Shown here: positions 16,576-25,700 of the stretch, one piece after another | How the letters are laid out: every line of letters begins with the position of its first letter | Numbering within the stretch: the first letter of the stretch is position 1 | DNA from: Hymenobacter swuensis DY53 | GTDB taxonomy: Bacteria > Bacteroidota > Bacteroidia > Cytophagales > Hymenobacteraceae | Reading direction: 5' to 3' | Assembly: GCF_000576555.1 (NCBI RefSeq) | Contig: NZ_CP007145.1 | Span: forward strand, 4,300,501 to 4,364,500 | Length of the DNA: 64,000 bases | Program-made: the position numbers and the translations under genes | The notes under the pieces: generated by a model | Database searches by the model: none | Seen by the model: the letters and a program-made list of their open reading frames with translations, nothing else | What the model was told of the DNA's origin: nothing

Positions 16576-16708
16576 CTAGTTCCCCTCCTTGGAAAGGAGG
16601 GGCTAGGGGTGGTTGACGAACGTCAGAACGAGTATTAGAACTAGAGCTAGATGATGTTCAACGATTGTCAACCACCCCTAACCCCTCCTTTCCAAGGAGG
16701 GGAACTAG
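16576..16708. repeat. Long palindromic repeat, family A (complete)
   Basis: Arms of 42 bp (16576-16617 and 16667-16708) are complementary except for one base; the loop is 49 bp. Each arm itself holds a small palindrome (cccctccttggaaaggagggg). A partial copy occurs at 3-76. The element separates purF from purM, which are transcribed in the same direction, so it is not merely an operon terminator. Confidence 0.9.
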
Positions 16709-16742
16709 TTTTTAGCTTCTAGTTCTCGTATCATTCAGCATA

Positions 16743-18248
16743 CTAATGCTCAGTCGGCTCGGGGGCTTTTGCACTCACGGACGGAATGACGTCGGGGCCT
16801 TTTTTGTCGGTGCGGTGGCTTTGGCGTTCTTCCTGGATGTGGCGCAGGTACTTGGTCACGTCGCCTGTCGGGTACTGGCCGGTGAAGCAGGCGAAGCAGC
16901 TGCCGCCGTGGCCTTTCTCTTCGGAAAACAGCGCCTGCAAGTCCTCCACCGACTGGTAAATCACCTTGTCGGCCTCAATGTAACGGCAGATTTCCTCCTC
17001 CGTGTAGTTGGCCGCAATCAGCTCGGTGCTCATGGCCATGTCGATGCCATAGATGCAGGGCGCAATGATGGGCGGGGCGCTGCTGATGAAGTACACCTCG
17101 GCGGCCCCGGCTTCGCGCAGAATGCGCACGATGCGCCGCGACGTGGTGCCGCGCACGATGCTGTCATCGACCACGGCCACTTTTTTGCCTTCCACAAACT
17201 CGCGGATGGGGTTGAGCTTTTTCTTGACGATGTCCTCGCGGCCAGCTTGGCTGCTCACAATGAAAGAGCGGCCCATGTGGTTGTTCTTCACCAGCGCCCG
17301 GCGGTAGGGCACGCCAATGGCCTCGGCCAGCCCCGACGCCGAGAAGTAGCCCGACGACGGCACGTCAATCACCATATCCGGCTGAATACCCGACTCGATA
17401 ACCTTCTTGGCCAGCATCTTGCCCAGCCGCACCCGCTCACGGGCCACCAGCCGGCCATGAATGGTGGAATCCTCGCGGGCGAAGTAGATGTGCTCGAACA
17501 CGCAGAAGTTCTTCGGCTGCTCCTGCGGGTTTTTGTGGTGCACCTTGAAATCCTTGTCGATGAACACCGCCTGACCCGGGCCTACGTTTTCCACGAACTC
17601 AAAGCCTAAGTAATCAAAGCAGGTGCTTTCGGAGGCGAAGGCGAAGACGGGGCCGCGCTCGGTTTCGCGGCGGCCCAGCACCAGCGGCCGGATGCCCAGC
17701 GGATCGTTGAAGGCCAGCAGGCCGTGGCCGGCAATGATGGTGATAGTCGCGTAGGCCCCCTTCACCAGCTCCTGCGTCGTCTCCACGGCGTCGAAAATGT
17801 CGATAACCGAGAGGTTGTCGAGGTTTTTCAGGCGCAGCTCCGAGGCGAAGGTGTACATGATCAGCTCCAGGTCGTTGCTGGTTTTGGGCAGCACGTGGTA
17901 CTTCTCATGCAGGCGCTTGGCGGCCGAGCGGAAGTTGATGACGTTGCCGTTGTGCACCATCGACAGCCCAAACGGGTAGCTGGTGGTAAACGGCTGCGCC
18001 AGCTCGGCATCACCGGAGCCCTGGGTGGTGTAGCGGGCGTGCCCGATGCCGATGTTGCCCTTCAGCTTCTTGAGCTGCTTGGGGCGGAACACATCGGAGA
18101 TGAGCCCGTTGCCCTTGCAGAGGTGGAAGTTGTCGTCGAAGGTGGCAATGCCGGCGGCATCCTGGCCGCGGTGCTGGAGCGCGGTGAGGCCGAACACGAT
18201 ATCGTGCGCAACATCATCAGGACCGTAAAAACCTACTATTCCGCACAT
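16743..18248 (-). CDS. purF: Amidophosphoribosyltransferase
   Basis: 501 residues. It catalyses the first committed purine step, PRPP plus glutamine to phosphoribosylamine. Cys2 (MCGIVGFYG) is the N-terminal nucleophile of the glutaminase domain and there is no visible propeptide beyond Met1. The phosphoribosyltransferase domain carries the PRPP loop VAVVDDSIVRGTTS. Cysteines in FCVFEHIYFAR, IIAPCIYGIDM and CFACFTGQYPT occupy the positions of the four 4Fe-4S ligands of the Bacillus subtilis enzyme, so an oxygen-sensitive cluster is likely. The gene is in the minus-strand purine run, after purN and before purM. The ATG at 18248 is fixed by the catalytic Cys. Confidence 0.95.
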   Translation of the reverse strand: MCGIVGFYGPDDVAHDIVFGLTALQHRGQDAAGIATFDDNFHLCKGNGLISDVFRPKQLKKLKGNIGIGHARYTTQGSGDAELAQPFTTSYPFGLSMVHNGNVINFRSAAKRLHEKYHVLPKTSNDLELIMYTFASELRLKNLDNLSVIDIFDAVETTQELVKGAYATITIIAGHGLLAFNDPLGIRPLVLGRRETERGPVFAFASESTCFDYLGFEFVENVGPGQAVFIDKDFKVHHKNPQEQPKNFCVFEHIYFAREDSTIHGRLVARERVRLGKMLAKKVIESGIQPDMVIDVPSSGYFSASGLAEAIGVPYRRALVKNNHMGRSFIVSSQAGREDIVKKKLNPIREFVEGKKVAVVDDSIVRGTTSRRIVRILREAGAAEVYFISSAPPIIAPCIYGIDMAMSTELIAANYTEEEICRYIEADKVIYQSVEDLQALFSEEKGHGGSCFACFTGQYPTGDVTKYLRHIQEERQSHRTDKKGPDVIPSVSAKAPEPTEH

Positions 18249-18315
18249 GTTGAGTTGTCAGTTGTCAGTTGCCCGTTGCCGGGCCGCTGGGGGTGGTGGG
18301 TGGGGTGGTGATGTT

Positions 18316-19074
18316 CTAACGATTCGCCTCACCCCCCGGCCCCCTCTCCTGCAGAGAGGGGGAGCCAGACGACAATGGCGTTGAATGAACGGTGGCCGCA
18401 GCCGCTGCAGAAACTGTTGTTGGGGCCAGTTGCTGCTTGATGAGCTGCGCCAGGGTTTCGGCGTACACGCGGTGCTCCACGGCCAGGCCGCGGCGCTCCA
18501 CTTCAGCCAGGGTGTCGGCTCCGCGCAGGTTCACCGGGTGCTGGGCCAGGATGGGGCCGGTATCGAGGCCTTCGTCCACCAAATGCACCGTGATTTTGGT
18601 TTCGGGCAGGCGGTTGTCGAAGGCCCACTCGTAGGCGTGCAGGCCCTGGTGCTGGTGCGTGTCGGCGGGGTGAATGTTGAGGATGCGGCCCGCAAACGCC
18701 CGGATAAACGTGGGCGACAGAATGCGCATGTAGCCGGCCAGCACCACGTAATCGGGCTGATATTGGCGCAGCACGTCCACCACCTCGGCGTCGAACTCGG
18801 CCCGCTTGCGGCCCTGGCTGCTGCGGCTGGCGGTGGGGCAGCCCAGCGCGGCGGCCGTGGCCAGCCCGGGCGCGTCGGGCACGTTGCTGAATACCACGGC
18901 TACTTCGGCCAGCTCCTGCAGCACGCCGTGTTGCACGGCGTTTACCAGGGCCACCATGTTGGAGCCCCGGCCCGACAGCAGAATGGCCAGGCGCGCTTTG
19001 CGGGTGCTATGGTTACCAGTTGCCTGCAAGGGTCGGTTCCGGCCGCTGGCCGATGTCGGTGCGGATGTACACAT
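18316..19074 (-). CDS. purN: Phosphoribosylglycinamide formyltransferase (GART)
   Basis: 252 codons as drawn. It transfers formyl from 10-formyl-THF to GAR. The fold begins at KARLAILLSGRGSNMVALV. Catalytic Asn and His are seen in ILNIHPA, and the catalytic Asp lies in HLVDEGLDTGPILAQ. The loop after NIHPA reads DTHQHQG where the E. coli enzyme has SLLPKYPG. The 5' end overlaps the purD 3' end by 62 bp if the ATG at 19074 is used; a TTG at 19029 would shorten the overlap, so the start is uncertain. The last 17 residues (SPSLQERGPGGEANR and neighbours) are encoded by a GC-rich hairpin repeat rather than by conserved enzyme sequence, so the tail seems to be an acquired extension. Confidence 0.9.
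   Translation of the reverse strand: MCTSAPTSASGRNRPLQATGNHSTRKARLAILLSGRGSNMVALVNAVQHGVLQELAEVAVVFSNVPDAPGLATAAALGCPTASRSSQGRKRAEFDAEVVDVLRQYQPDYVVLAGYMRILSPTFIRAFAGRILNIHPADTHQHQGLHAYEWAFDNRLPETKITVHLVDEGLDTGPILAQHPVNLRGADTLAEVERRGLAVEHRVYAETLAQLIKQQLAPTTVSAAAAATVHSTPLSSGSPSLQERGPGGEANR
18320..18366. repeat. Hairpin repeat forming the 3' end of purN
   Basis: ccccctctcctgcagagagggggagc contains complementary arms around ctgcag and lies inside the final codons of purN. Repeats of this look (ctcaccccccggccccctctcc) are familiar as intergenic elements in Hymenobacter-type genomes; that recognition is from memory, not a search. Confidence 0.55.
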
Positions 19075-20296
19075 CCTGGAAGTTCACTTTTTCTGCCTCG
19101 CGGTACACGTGCTGTACGGCGTCCTCCAGCTCCTCGCCGTGGCCCACCAGCACCAGCACCCGGCCGCCGTTGGTTACCAGCTCGCCGGTTTCGGTGCGCT
19201 TGGTGGCGCCGTGGAAAGCCAGGATGCTGGGGTGCAGCTGGTCGAGGCCGGTGATGGGGAAGCCGGTTGGGAAGCTGGCGGCGGGGTAACCGCCCGAAGC
19301 CAGCACCACGCCCACGTAGTGGCCGCGCCGCTGGCGCACTACCGTTTGCTGCAGCGTGCCATCGAGGGTGGCCTCAATCAGCTCCAGCAGGCTGCTCTCC
19401 AGGGCGGGCAGTAGCACTTCGGCTTCGGGGTCGCCGAGGCGGGTGTTGTATTCCAGCAGTTTCGGGCCCTGGGGCGTGAGCATGATGCCAAAGTACAGGA
19501 AGCCGTTGAAATCGAACTGCTCGTTTTGCAGCCCGCGCAGCGTGGGGTCCACAATATCGGTGCGGATGGCGGCCAGCACGTTGTCGTCGGCGAACGGGAC
19601 GGGGCAGTAGGCACCCATGCCGCCGGTGTTGGGGCCCTGGTCGCCGGCCAGCAGCTGCTTGTGGTCCTGGGAGGGGCTGAGCAGCCGGATGCGGTTGCCG
19701 TCGGTGATGCCAATGATGCTGATTTCGGGGCCGGTGAGCTTTTCTTCAAGCAAGAAGCTAAACCAGCCGCTGTGCAGGCGGGCCAAATCATCGAGGGCGG
19801 CGTGGGCTTCTTCTACCGAGGAGCACACGTACACGCCTTTGCCGGCGGCCAGCCCGTCAAACTTCACCACCACGTCGCCGTTCAGCTCGGCGGCTTTGGC
19901 GCGGGCGGCTTCCATCTTGTCGCTGCGGAACTGCCACGACAGGGCCGTCGCCACGCCGTGGCGACGCATGAAATCCTTGCTCCACACCTTGGAGCTTTCC
20001 AACGTAGCCCCCGCCCGACCCGGCCCAAACACCCGGATATCGGAGCCCTGGAAGAAGTCGGTTACGCCCGCCGCCAGCGGGGCCTCTGGGCCTACCACCA
20101 CCAGCTTCACGCCATTTTCTTCGCAAAAGGTTTTGATGGCCGGGAAGTCAGTGGCGCTGATTTCGGGGTGGCTGTTGGGGATGCCGGCGTTGCCGGGCAG
20201 CACGTGCACGGTGGCGCCGTCGCGGGCCAGCTTCCACGCCATGGCGTGTTCACGGCCCCCGCCGCCGAGGAGTACTATGGGTTTTGAATTTGTCAC
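19013..20296 (-). CDS. purD: Phosphoribosylamine-glycine ligase (GAR synthetase)
   Basis: 427 residues. It joins glycine to phosphoribosylamine with ATP, step two of purine synthesis. The N-terminal GGGGREHAMAWKLARDG is the phosphoribosylamine-binding signature. The ATP-grasp part shows VVKFDGLAAGKGVYVCSS, followed by EEKLTGPEISIIGITDG and the catalytic FNGFLYFGIMLTPQGPKLLEYNTRLGDPEAEVLLP. Length is normal for the family. It is followed by purN, whose 5' end overlaps it, implying translational coupling, and is preceded by an NTF2-like gene that is unusual in this cluster. The ATG at 20296 starts eight residues before the conserved strand. Confidence 0.95.
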   Translation of the reverse strand: MTNSKPIVLLGGGGREHAMAWKLARDGATVHVLPGNAGIPNSHPEISATDFPAIKTFCEENGVKLVVVGPEAPLAAGVTDFFQGSDIRVFGPGRAGATLESSKVWSKDFMRRHGVATALSWQFRSDKMEAARAKAAELNGDVVVKFDGLAAGKGVYVCSSVEEAHAALDDLARLHSGWFSFLLEEKLTGPEISIIGITDGNRIRLLSPSQDHKQLLAGDQGPNTGGMGAYCPVPFADDNVLAAIRTDIVDPTLRGLQNEQFDFNGFLYFGIMLTPQGPKLLEYNTRLGDPEAEVLLPALESSLLELIEATLDGTLQQTVVRQRRGHYVGVVLASGGYPAASFPTGFPITGLDQLHPSILAFHGATKRTETGELVTNGGRVLVLVGHGEELEDAVQHVYREAEKVNFQDVYIRTDIGQRPEPTLAGNW

Positions 20297-20340
20297 GGTG
20301 TCGTTCTAGTGTTGGTTCCCGCAGAGGTCCGCAGGGTTTT

Positions 20341-20724
20341 CTAACTAATATCGTCAATGGCAATAATCTTCCCATCGGCAAACTGAAACACCGACTTACC
20401 CTGCAGCTGCAGCGTGTCGCCAGTCTTCAGGCCATTGGGAAAGTCCATAGCCGCCACGGCTGAGTAGTCAATGAGCACTTCCACGCGGTTGTCGGCTATT
20501 TGCCAGTCGGTAACGCGCTGTTCCCGTTGGGAGAAATATTGCTTGGCTTGCTCGGCCTGAGCTTGGAACTCTGCCTTACCGTGGGTGGTCAGGCTGACTT
20601 CTCCGCCAGCTACGTTCCGAAATGTTACCTCGTCATGCAGCGGCGCCATCATACCGGCCACATCAAAGCGGTTGTACGCTTCGATGTAGTCGGTTACCAG
20701 CTTTTTTGCCTGATAGGAATCCAT
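20341..20724 (-). CDS. SnoaL/NTF2-like fold protein inside the purine cluster
   Basis: 127 residues. The pattern of an N-terminal helix (DSYQAKKLVTDYIEAYNRFDVAGMMAPLHDEVTFRN), a central sheet and the closing LQLQGKSVFQFADGKIIAIDDIS is that of the nuclear transport factor 2-like/SnoaL superfamily, small cone-shaped proteins that bind ligands or act as isomerases or cyclases. No catalytic assignment is possible. It begins one base after the purC stop region and ends 44 bp before purD, so it is very probably translated from the purine transcript. Its presence there may be incidental or may reflect a role in handling an unstable intermediate; the latter is speculation. Confidence 0.75.
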   Translation of the reverse strand: MDSYQAKKLVTDYIEAYNRFDVAGMMAPLHDEVTFRNVAGGEVSLTTHGKAEFQAQAEQAKQYFSQREQRVTDWQIADNRVEVLIDYSAVAAMDFPNGLKTGDTLQLQGKSVFQFADGKIIAIDDIS

Positions 20725-20725
20725 T

Positions 20726-21661
20726 TCAGATAACTTCTTTCATGATGCCAGCACGCACTAAGTTGCCCACGAGTCGGGCCTGTACGTCCCCGCCGGGAGT
20801 AATTCCGTTGCCGGTGGGCAGCGGAGCGCCTGTGATACGCTCGTAGATATCGAGGTAGCGGCGGGTGGCTTCGGCGGATACTTCGGGCGTGAGGGCGCGG
20901 GGATACTGGCCGTCCTGCTTGTTGGCAATAAGCCACTGGCGCACGTACTCCTTATCCATCTGCTCGGCTGTTTCCGGATTCCCAGCGTAATCCTCGGCGC
21001 TCCAGAAGCGCGACGAATCCGGCGTGTGGATTTCGTCAATCAGGATCAGCTCCCCGTTCCGCAGCCCGAACTCATACTTGGTGTCCACCAGAATGATGCC
21101 GCGCTCGGCCATCCACTGCGAGGCAAAGTTGAACAGTTCCAGGGCCTTCGCCCGCATCTGCTCATAAAGCTCCGCTGATACCCAGCCTTCCGCCACCAGG
21201 TTCTCGGGCGTAATCTCGCGGTCCGATTCTTCCTTGGTGGTGGGCGTTACGATGGGCTCGGGGAATTGCTGGTGCTTGGTCAGGCCATCGGGCACCGATA
21301 CGCCCGAGAAGCTGCGCTGGCCCTGCTGGTAGCCGCGCCACATGGAGCCCGTGAGGTAGTGGCGCACCACCATCTCCACCCGAATCGGCTCGGCTTCCTG
21401 AGCCAGCGTCACGTTCGGGTCGGGCAGGCTGATAACGTGGTTCGGGATGATGTGCCGGGTTTTGTCGAACCAGAAAGCGGCCAGCCCATTCAGCACCGCG
21501 CCTTTGTGGGCCACGGGCGTTTCCAGCACCGAGTCAAACGCCGACAACCGGTCGGTTACCACGATAAGCCGCTCGCCGGAAGGGGCGCGGTACGAGTCAC
21601 GGACTTTCCCCCGGTGCAGGAGTTCGAGTTGGGGGGTATCGAAGTGGTTGAGCGTGTTCAT
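20726..21661 (-). CDS. purC: Phosphoribosylaminoimidazole-succinocarboxamide synthase (SAICAR synthetase)
   Basis: 311 residues. It condenses CAIR with aspartate using ATP. Family marks: LLHRGKVRDSYRAPSGERLIVVTDRLSAFD at the N-terminus; VEMVVRHYLTGSMWRGYQQG; and the C-terminal ILVDTKYEFGLRNGELILIDEIHTPDSSRFW with the catalytic acidic residues. At 311 residues it is of the longer, yeast-like type rather than the 240-residue E. coli type. It lies between purQ (39 bp upstream) and the NTF2-like gene. Start ATG at 21661. Confidence 0.95.
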   Translation of the reverse strand: MNTLNHFDTPQLELLHRGKVRDSYRAPSGERLIVVTDRLSAFDSVLETPVAHKGAVLNGLAAFWFDKTRHIIPNHVISLPDPNVTLAQEAEPIRVEMVVRHYLTGSMWRGYQQGQRSFSGVSVPDGLTKHQQFPEPIVTPTTKEESDREITPENLVAEGWVSAELYEQMRAKALELFNFASQWMAERGIILVDTKYEFGLRNGELILIDEIHTPDSSRFWSAEDYAGNPETAEQMDKEYVRQWLIANKQDGQYPRALTPEVSAEATRRYLDIYERITGAPLPTGNGITPGGDVQARLVGNLVRAGIMKEVI

Positions 21662-21700
21662 ATAAATAGGTGTCGACCGGCGAGGCTGGCAGGCGGCTCG

Positions 21701-22762
21701 TTAGGATGAAAACTGGTGGGCTGCTGGATGCGCTACGGGGGCTGGGCGTTGGCTTTGCACATGCTCCACAATATTCCGGAACAGCCACACCCCGTCGCCT
21801 TCCTCAATCAGGCCGGGAGTAGCGCGCTTGCGGCGGGCCCAGTCGGGGTGGTTGTAGAGCGAGAGGAAAGCCTCGGGATGCGGCATCAGGCCGAACACAC
21901 GGCCGGTGGTGTCGGTGAGTCCCGCGCAGTTCAGGTCGGCGCCGTTGGGGTTGAAGGGGTACACGTTGGTGGGAGCCCCGTCGAAGTCGGCGTAGGTGAG
22001 GCAGTTCAGGCCGCGGGCCTCAATGGCGGCGCGGGTGGCTTCGTCCTGGATGATGAGGCGGCCTTCGCCGTGACGCACGGGCACTTCCAGCGTCGTCAGG
22101 CCCTTCAGGAACGGCGTGGTGGCGCGGGGGTTAACGGTGAGCTTCACCCAGCGGTCCTCGTAGCGGCCTGAGGCATTGTGCGTCAGGGTTACTTCGGGCG
22201 TGACGGTGCCGCTCAGGTCGGGCAGCAGGCCTAGCTTCACCAGCACTTGGAAGCCGTTGCAGATGCCCAGCACGTGCTTGCCGCCGGCCACAAACTCCTT
22301 GATATCGTCGAGCAGGGTGCGGCCCTCGGCGTTGCGGCGGTAGCGCAGCTTGTTGGCCAGCACCACGCCCGAGCCCAGGTCGTCGCCGAAGGAGAAGCCG
22401 CCGGGGAAGTTCAGGATGTCGAAGTCGTGGATGCTCACGTGGCTGTGCAGCACCTGGTTCAGGTGCACGATGGTAGCCTCGGCCCCTACCAGCCGGTAGG
22501 CGGCGGCAAACTCCTCCTCGCAGTTGATACCAAAACCGGTCAGGATGAGCGCCTGCACTTTTTGATGCTTAGTGCCTGGTGCCTGGTGCTTAGGTTGTTC
22601 GGGTTTGCTTTTCAGCGGCTCGGCGGATTCGTGGCCGGGGTCCACGCTTTTGTAGCCGGGCAGCACAATTTGGCCTTCGCGGTTCACGATTTCGTGGCCG
22701 GGGTCGTCGTGCTGGGGGCGCGGGGGCGTGTGCTGGTCCGGCAGTTGGGGGGTCTGTTCCAT
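21701..22762 (-). CDS. purQ: FGAM synthase glutaminase subunit PurQ with N-terminal extension
   Basis: 353 residues from the ATG at 22762, two bases after the purL stop. It supplies ammonia from glutamine to PurL. The glutaminase core begins only at about residue 68 (VQALILTGFGINCEEEFAAAYRLVGAEA), with the nucleophile Cys in GICNGFQVLVKLG and the His-x-Glu of LMPHPEAFLSL. The 67-residue N-terminal extension is proline-, glutamine- and histidine-rich, lacks fold character and contains KHQAPGTKHQK, encoded by a short direct repeat (gcctggtgcctggtgctta on the plus strand). The extension could be a disordered linker or partly mis-annotated; no better start codon exists close to the core. The core is nearer 285 residues, longer than small bacterial PurQ and like the glutaminase domain of large PurL. 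Confidence 0.9.
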   Translation of the reverse strand: MEQTPQLPDQHTPPRPQHDDPGHEIVNREGQIVLPGYKSVDPGHESAEPLKSKPEQPKHQAPGTKHQKVQALILTGFGINCEEEFAAAYRLVGAEATIVHLNQVLHSHVSIHDFDILNFPGGFSFGDDLGSGVVLANKLRYRRNAEGRTLLDDIKEFVAGGKHVLGICNGFQVLVKLGLLPDLSGTVTPEVTLTHNASGRYEDRWVKLTVNPRATTPFLKGLTTLEVPVRHGEGRLIIQDEATRAAIEARGLNCLTYADFDGAPTNVYPFNPNGADLNCAGLTDTTGRVFGLMPHPEAFLSLYNHPDWARRKRATPGLIEEGDGVWLFRNIVEHVQSQRPAPVAHPAAHQFSS

Positions 22763-22764
22763 GA

Positions 22765-25700
22765 TTAATGCGCGGTTTCGGGGTGGCCGAAGCCGATAAT
22801 GCGGTTTACCGGACCGTTGGTCCACTCATGGCGCAGGGCTGCCGTACTGGCCGAAATAACCGGCTGGCCGCCGTAGCGCATGGTCAACTGTCCGTCTTGG
22901 GTTACCCGGCCTAGGCGTGTGGCGCGCGCGCCGAAGTGCTGCTCGAAGGCCACCACATCCTCGGGAGCCACCGTAACCACAAACCGGGAGTGCGACTCCG
23001 AAAACAGCTGCACGTGCACCGGCAACTCTTCCGGCAGCTCCACCTCGGCCCCGAAGCCGTAGCCGAACGTGGCCTCCGCCAGCGCCACCGCCAGCCCGCC
23101 ATCCGACAGGTCGTGGCAGCTCTGAATCAGGTTCTGGTCGTTGGCCTCGCCCACCAGGACATAGAGGGCTTTGGCCTGCTCGAAGCGCACCTGGGGCACG
23201 TTCGCGCCCAGCTCGCCGAAGAGCTGGTAGAACTCCGAGCCGCCTAGTTCGTCGTAGGTTTCGCCCAGCAGGTACACCACGTCGTCGGCCTGCTTGAAGT
23301 CGGAGGTGATGGTGCGGCGCACATCCTCCAGCTTGGCCGTCATGGAGTACAGCACCGTGGGCGGCACCGAAATCTTCACACCGTCGGCTTTGAAGTCGTT
23401 TTTCATCGAGTCCTTGCCCGAAGTAAGCGGGATGCAGTAGGCCGCCGTGGCGTCGCGCAGGGCCTGGCACATGCGCACCAGCTTGGCCAGCTTCTGCTTG
23501 CCGTCGGGGTTGCCCACGGCGTCGTACACCGAATCGGGCACGCAGAAGTTGTCGTTTACGGACCAGAAGTTGCCGTCGCCGTAGCGCAGGTTGGGCAGCT
23601 TGCCGCCCACGGCCACAATCTGGCGCACGGCCTCGTCAAACGCGCCGGCCGACATGTGGTAGGCGTCCAAATCACCGAAGCGGGGCAGAATGCCGTTGCT
23701 CACGGCCACGCCTTCCCAGCTCTCGAAGTTGAAGCGCACCACGGCCGCATCCTGCGGGGCCTGGCCGGTAGCGCCCATGAGGGGCTTAATGATGGTACGG
23801 CCCTTCACCTCGTGGTCGTACTGCCGAATCACCGACTCGCGGGAGCAAATGTTGAGGCTGCCGAGCAGGCGGGTCAGGACGTCGGTGTAGTCGGTGGCAG
23901 GAGCCAGCGCGGGCTCCTGCGCCATGGGCTTGCTCCACTCGGCTTCAAGCACTTTGCGCGGCACACCGTCGTGCAGGAAGTGCATATCCAGGTGGGCTAC
24001 CGGCTCACCGGCGAAGCGCACGTCGAGGTAGCCGTCGGCGGTGAAGTAGCCGATATCGGTCAGCTCCACTTCCATTTCCCGGCCCAGGGCCAGCAGCTCG
24101 TCCAGCTTGGCGGGTTCTACGGCCAGCGAAAACCGCTCCTGCGACTCCGACACAAAGATTTCCCAGGGCCGCAGGCCGGGGTACTTCAGCGGCACGCGCT
24201 CCAGATCCACCACGGCCCCGCCGCTGATGGTAGCCAGCTCGCCGATGCTCGACGACAAGCCGCCCGCGCCGTTGTCGGTGCTGCACTTGATGAGGCCGCG
24301 GCGCGTGGCCAGCAGCAGGAAATCCATGGCCAGCTTCTGGGTGATGGGCGAGCCAATCTGCACGGCCGTGGCGGGCGAGGTTTCGTCCAGCTCGATGCTG
24401 CTAAAGGTAGCGCCGTGGATACCGTCTTTGCCCACCCGGCCGCCGGCCATGATGATGCGGTCCTGCGGGTCGATGTTCTTCTCCCACGAATCGAGGCCGG
24501 CCAGCTGCATGGGCATCACGGCCCCGGTGCCGCAGTACACCAGCGGCTTGCCGGCGTACCGGTCATCAAACACGATGCTGCCGTTCACAGTGGGCACGCC
24601 TGACTTATTGCCACCATCCTCGATGCCCTTGCGCACGCCTTCAAAAATGCGACGCGGGTGCAGCTGGTTGCTCAGCAGCGTGCCGCTGAACTCGGGGTTG
24701 CCGAAGCACAGCACGTTGGTGTTGAACAAGAGCCGCGCGCCCCCGATGCCGGTGGCCAGCGGGTCGCGGTTGTTACCCAGAATGCCCGTAATGGCCCCGC
24801 CGTAGGGGTCGATGGCCGAGGGCGAGTTGTGGGTTTCCACCTTCCACACAAACAACGACTCGGGGTTGATGCGCACGGCCCCGGCATTGTCCGAGAACAC
24901 CTTAATCAGCCAGTCGTTGCCGTTGGCGCGCAGCTGGCGGTCCACCTCGGCGGTGGCGTCTTTGATGTAGGTTTTGAACAAGGAATCTACCTCGAATTCC
25001 TCGCCCGTATCGGCGTCCCGGTACTTAATCAGGGCCGAAAACTCCTTGTGCTTACAGTGCTCCGACCACGTCTGGGCAATGATTTCCAGCTCGCAGTCCG
25101 TCGGGTCCTGGGGTAGGCCGGCAGCCTGGCGCTCTTCCCGGATGCTGGTGTAATGGTCGCGCACGGCGCGCATTTCCTCCAGGTTCAGGGCGTAGAGATT
25201 GTCTTTCGACAGCTTCAGCAGCTCCTCATCCGAGAGGCCCACCAGCCCCACCGTCTCCGTAACCGATTCGGCCCCACCGCCCGGCCGCGGCGTGTAGTCG
25301 CGGATCTGGGCAATGGGGCCGACTTCGAAGCGGTTGATGAGCTTGTTGCCCAGCAGTTCCTGCGCAAGTTGGCGCAGACTACTTTCGGGCAGGGCTTCTT
25401 CGAGGAAGTAAAGCCGTTTCGAGAAGATGTGCTGGGTATGGGTGTCGAGCGGCTCGTTGAGGAAGTCGCCGAGGGCGTTCTGGGCCGAAATACCTTCATC
25501 GTCGGTCACGCCGGGCAGCTTGGCAACGAGGATGTAGCTCTGGTAGTGGGCGCCGTGGCGGAACTCGTCGAGGGCTACCTCGTGCAGCACCGGGTCCTGG
25601 AGGCAGTGGGTAGCGAAGTCGCGCAGCTGCTGGTCGGTGAGGGGGTAGCGCACCGTGTAGAGGGCGGTGCTTTGCACGCGGCCGGTGTGCAGGCCGAGGT

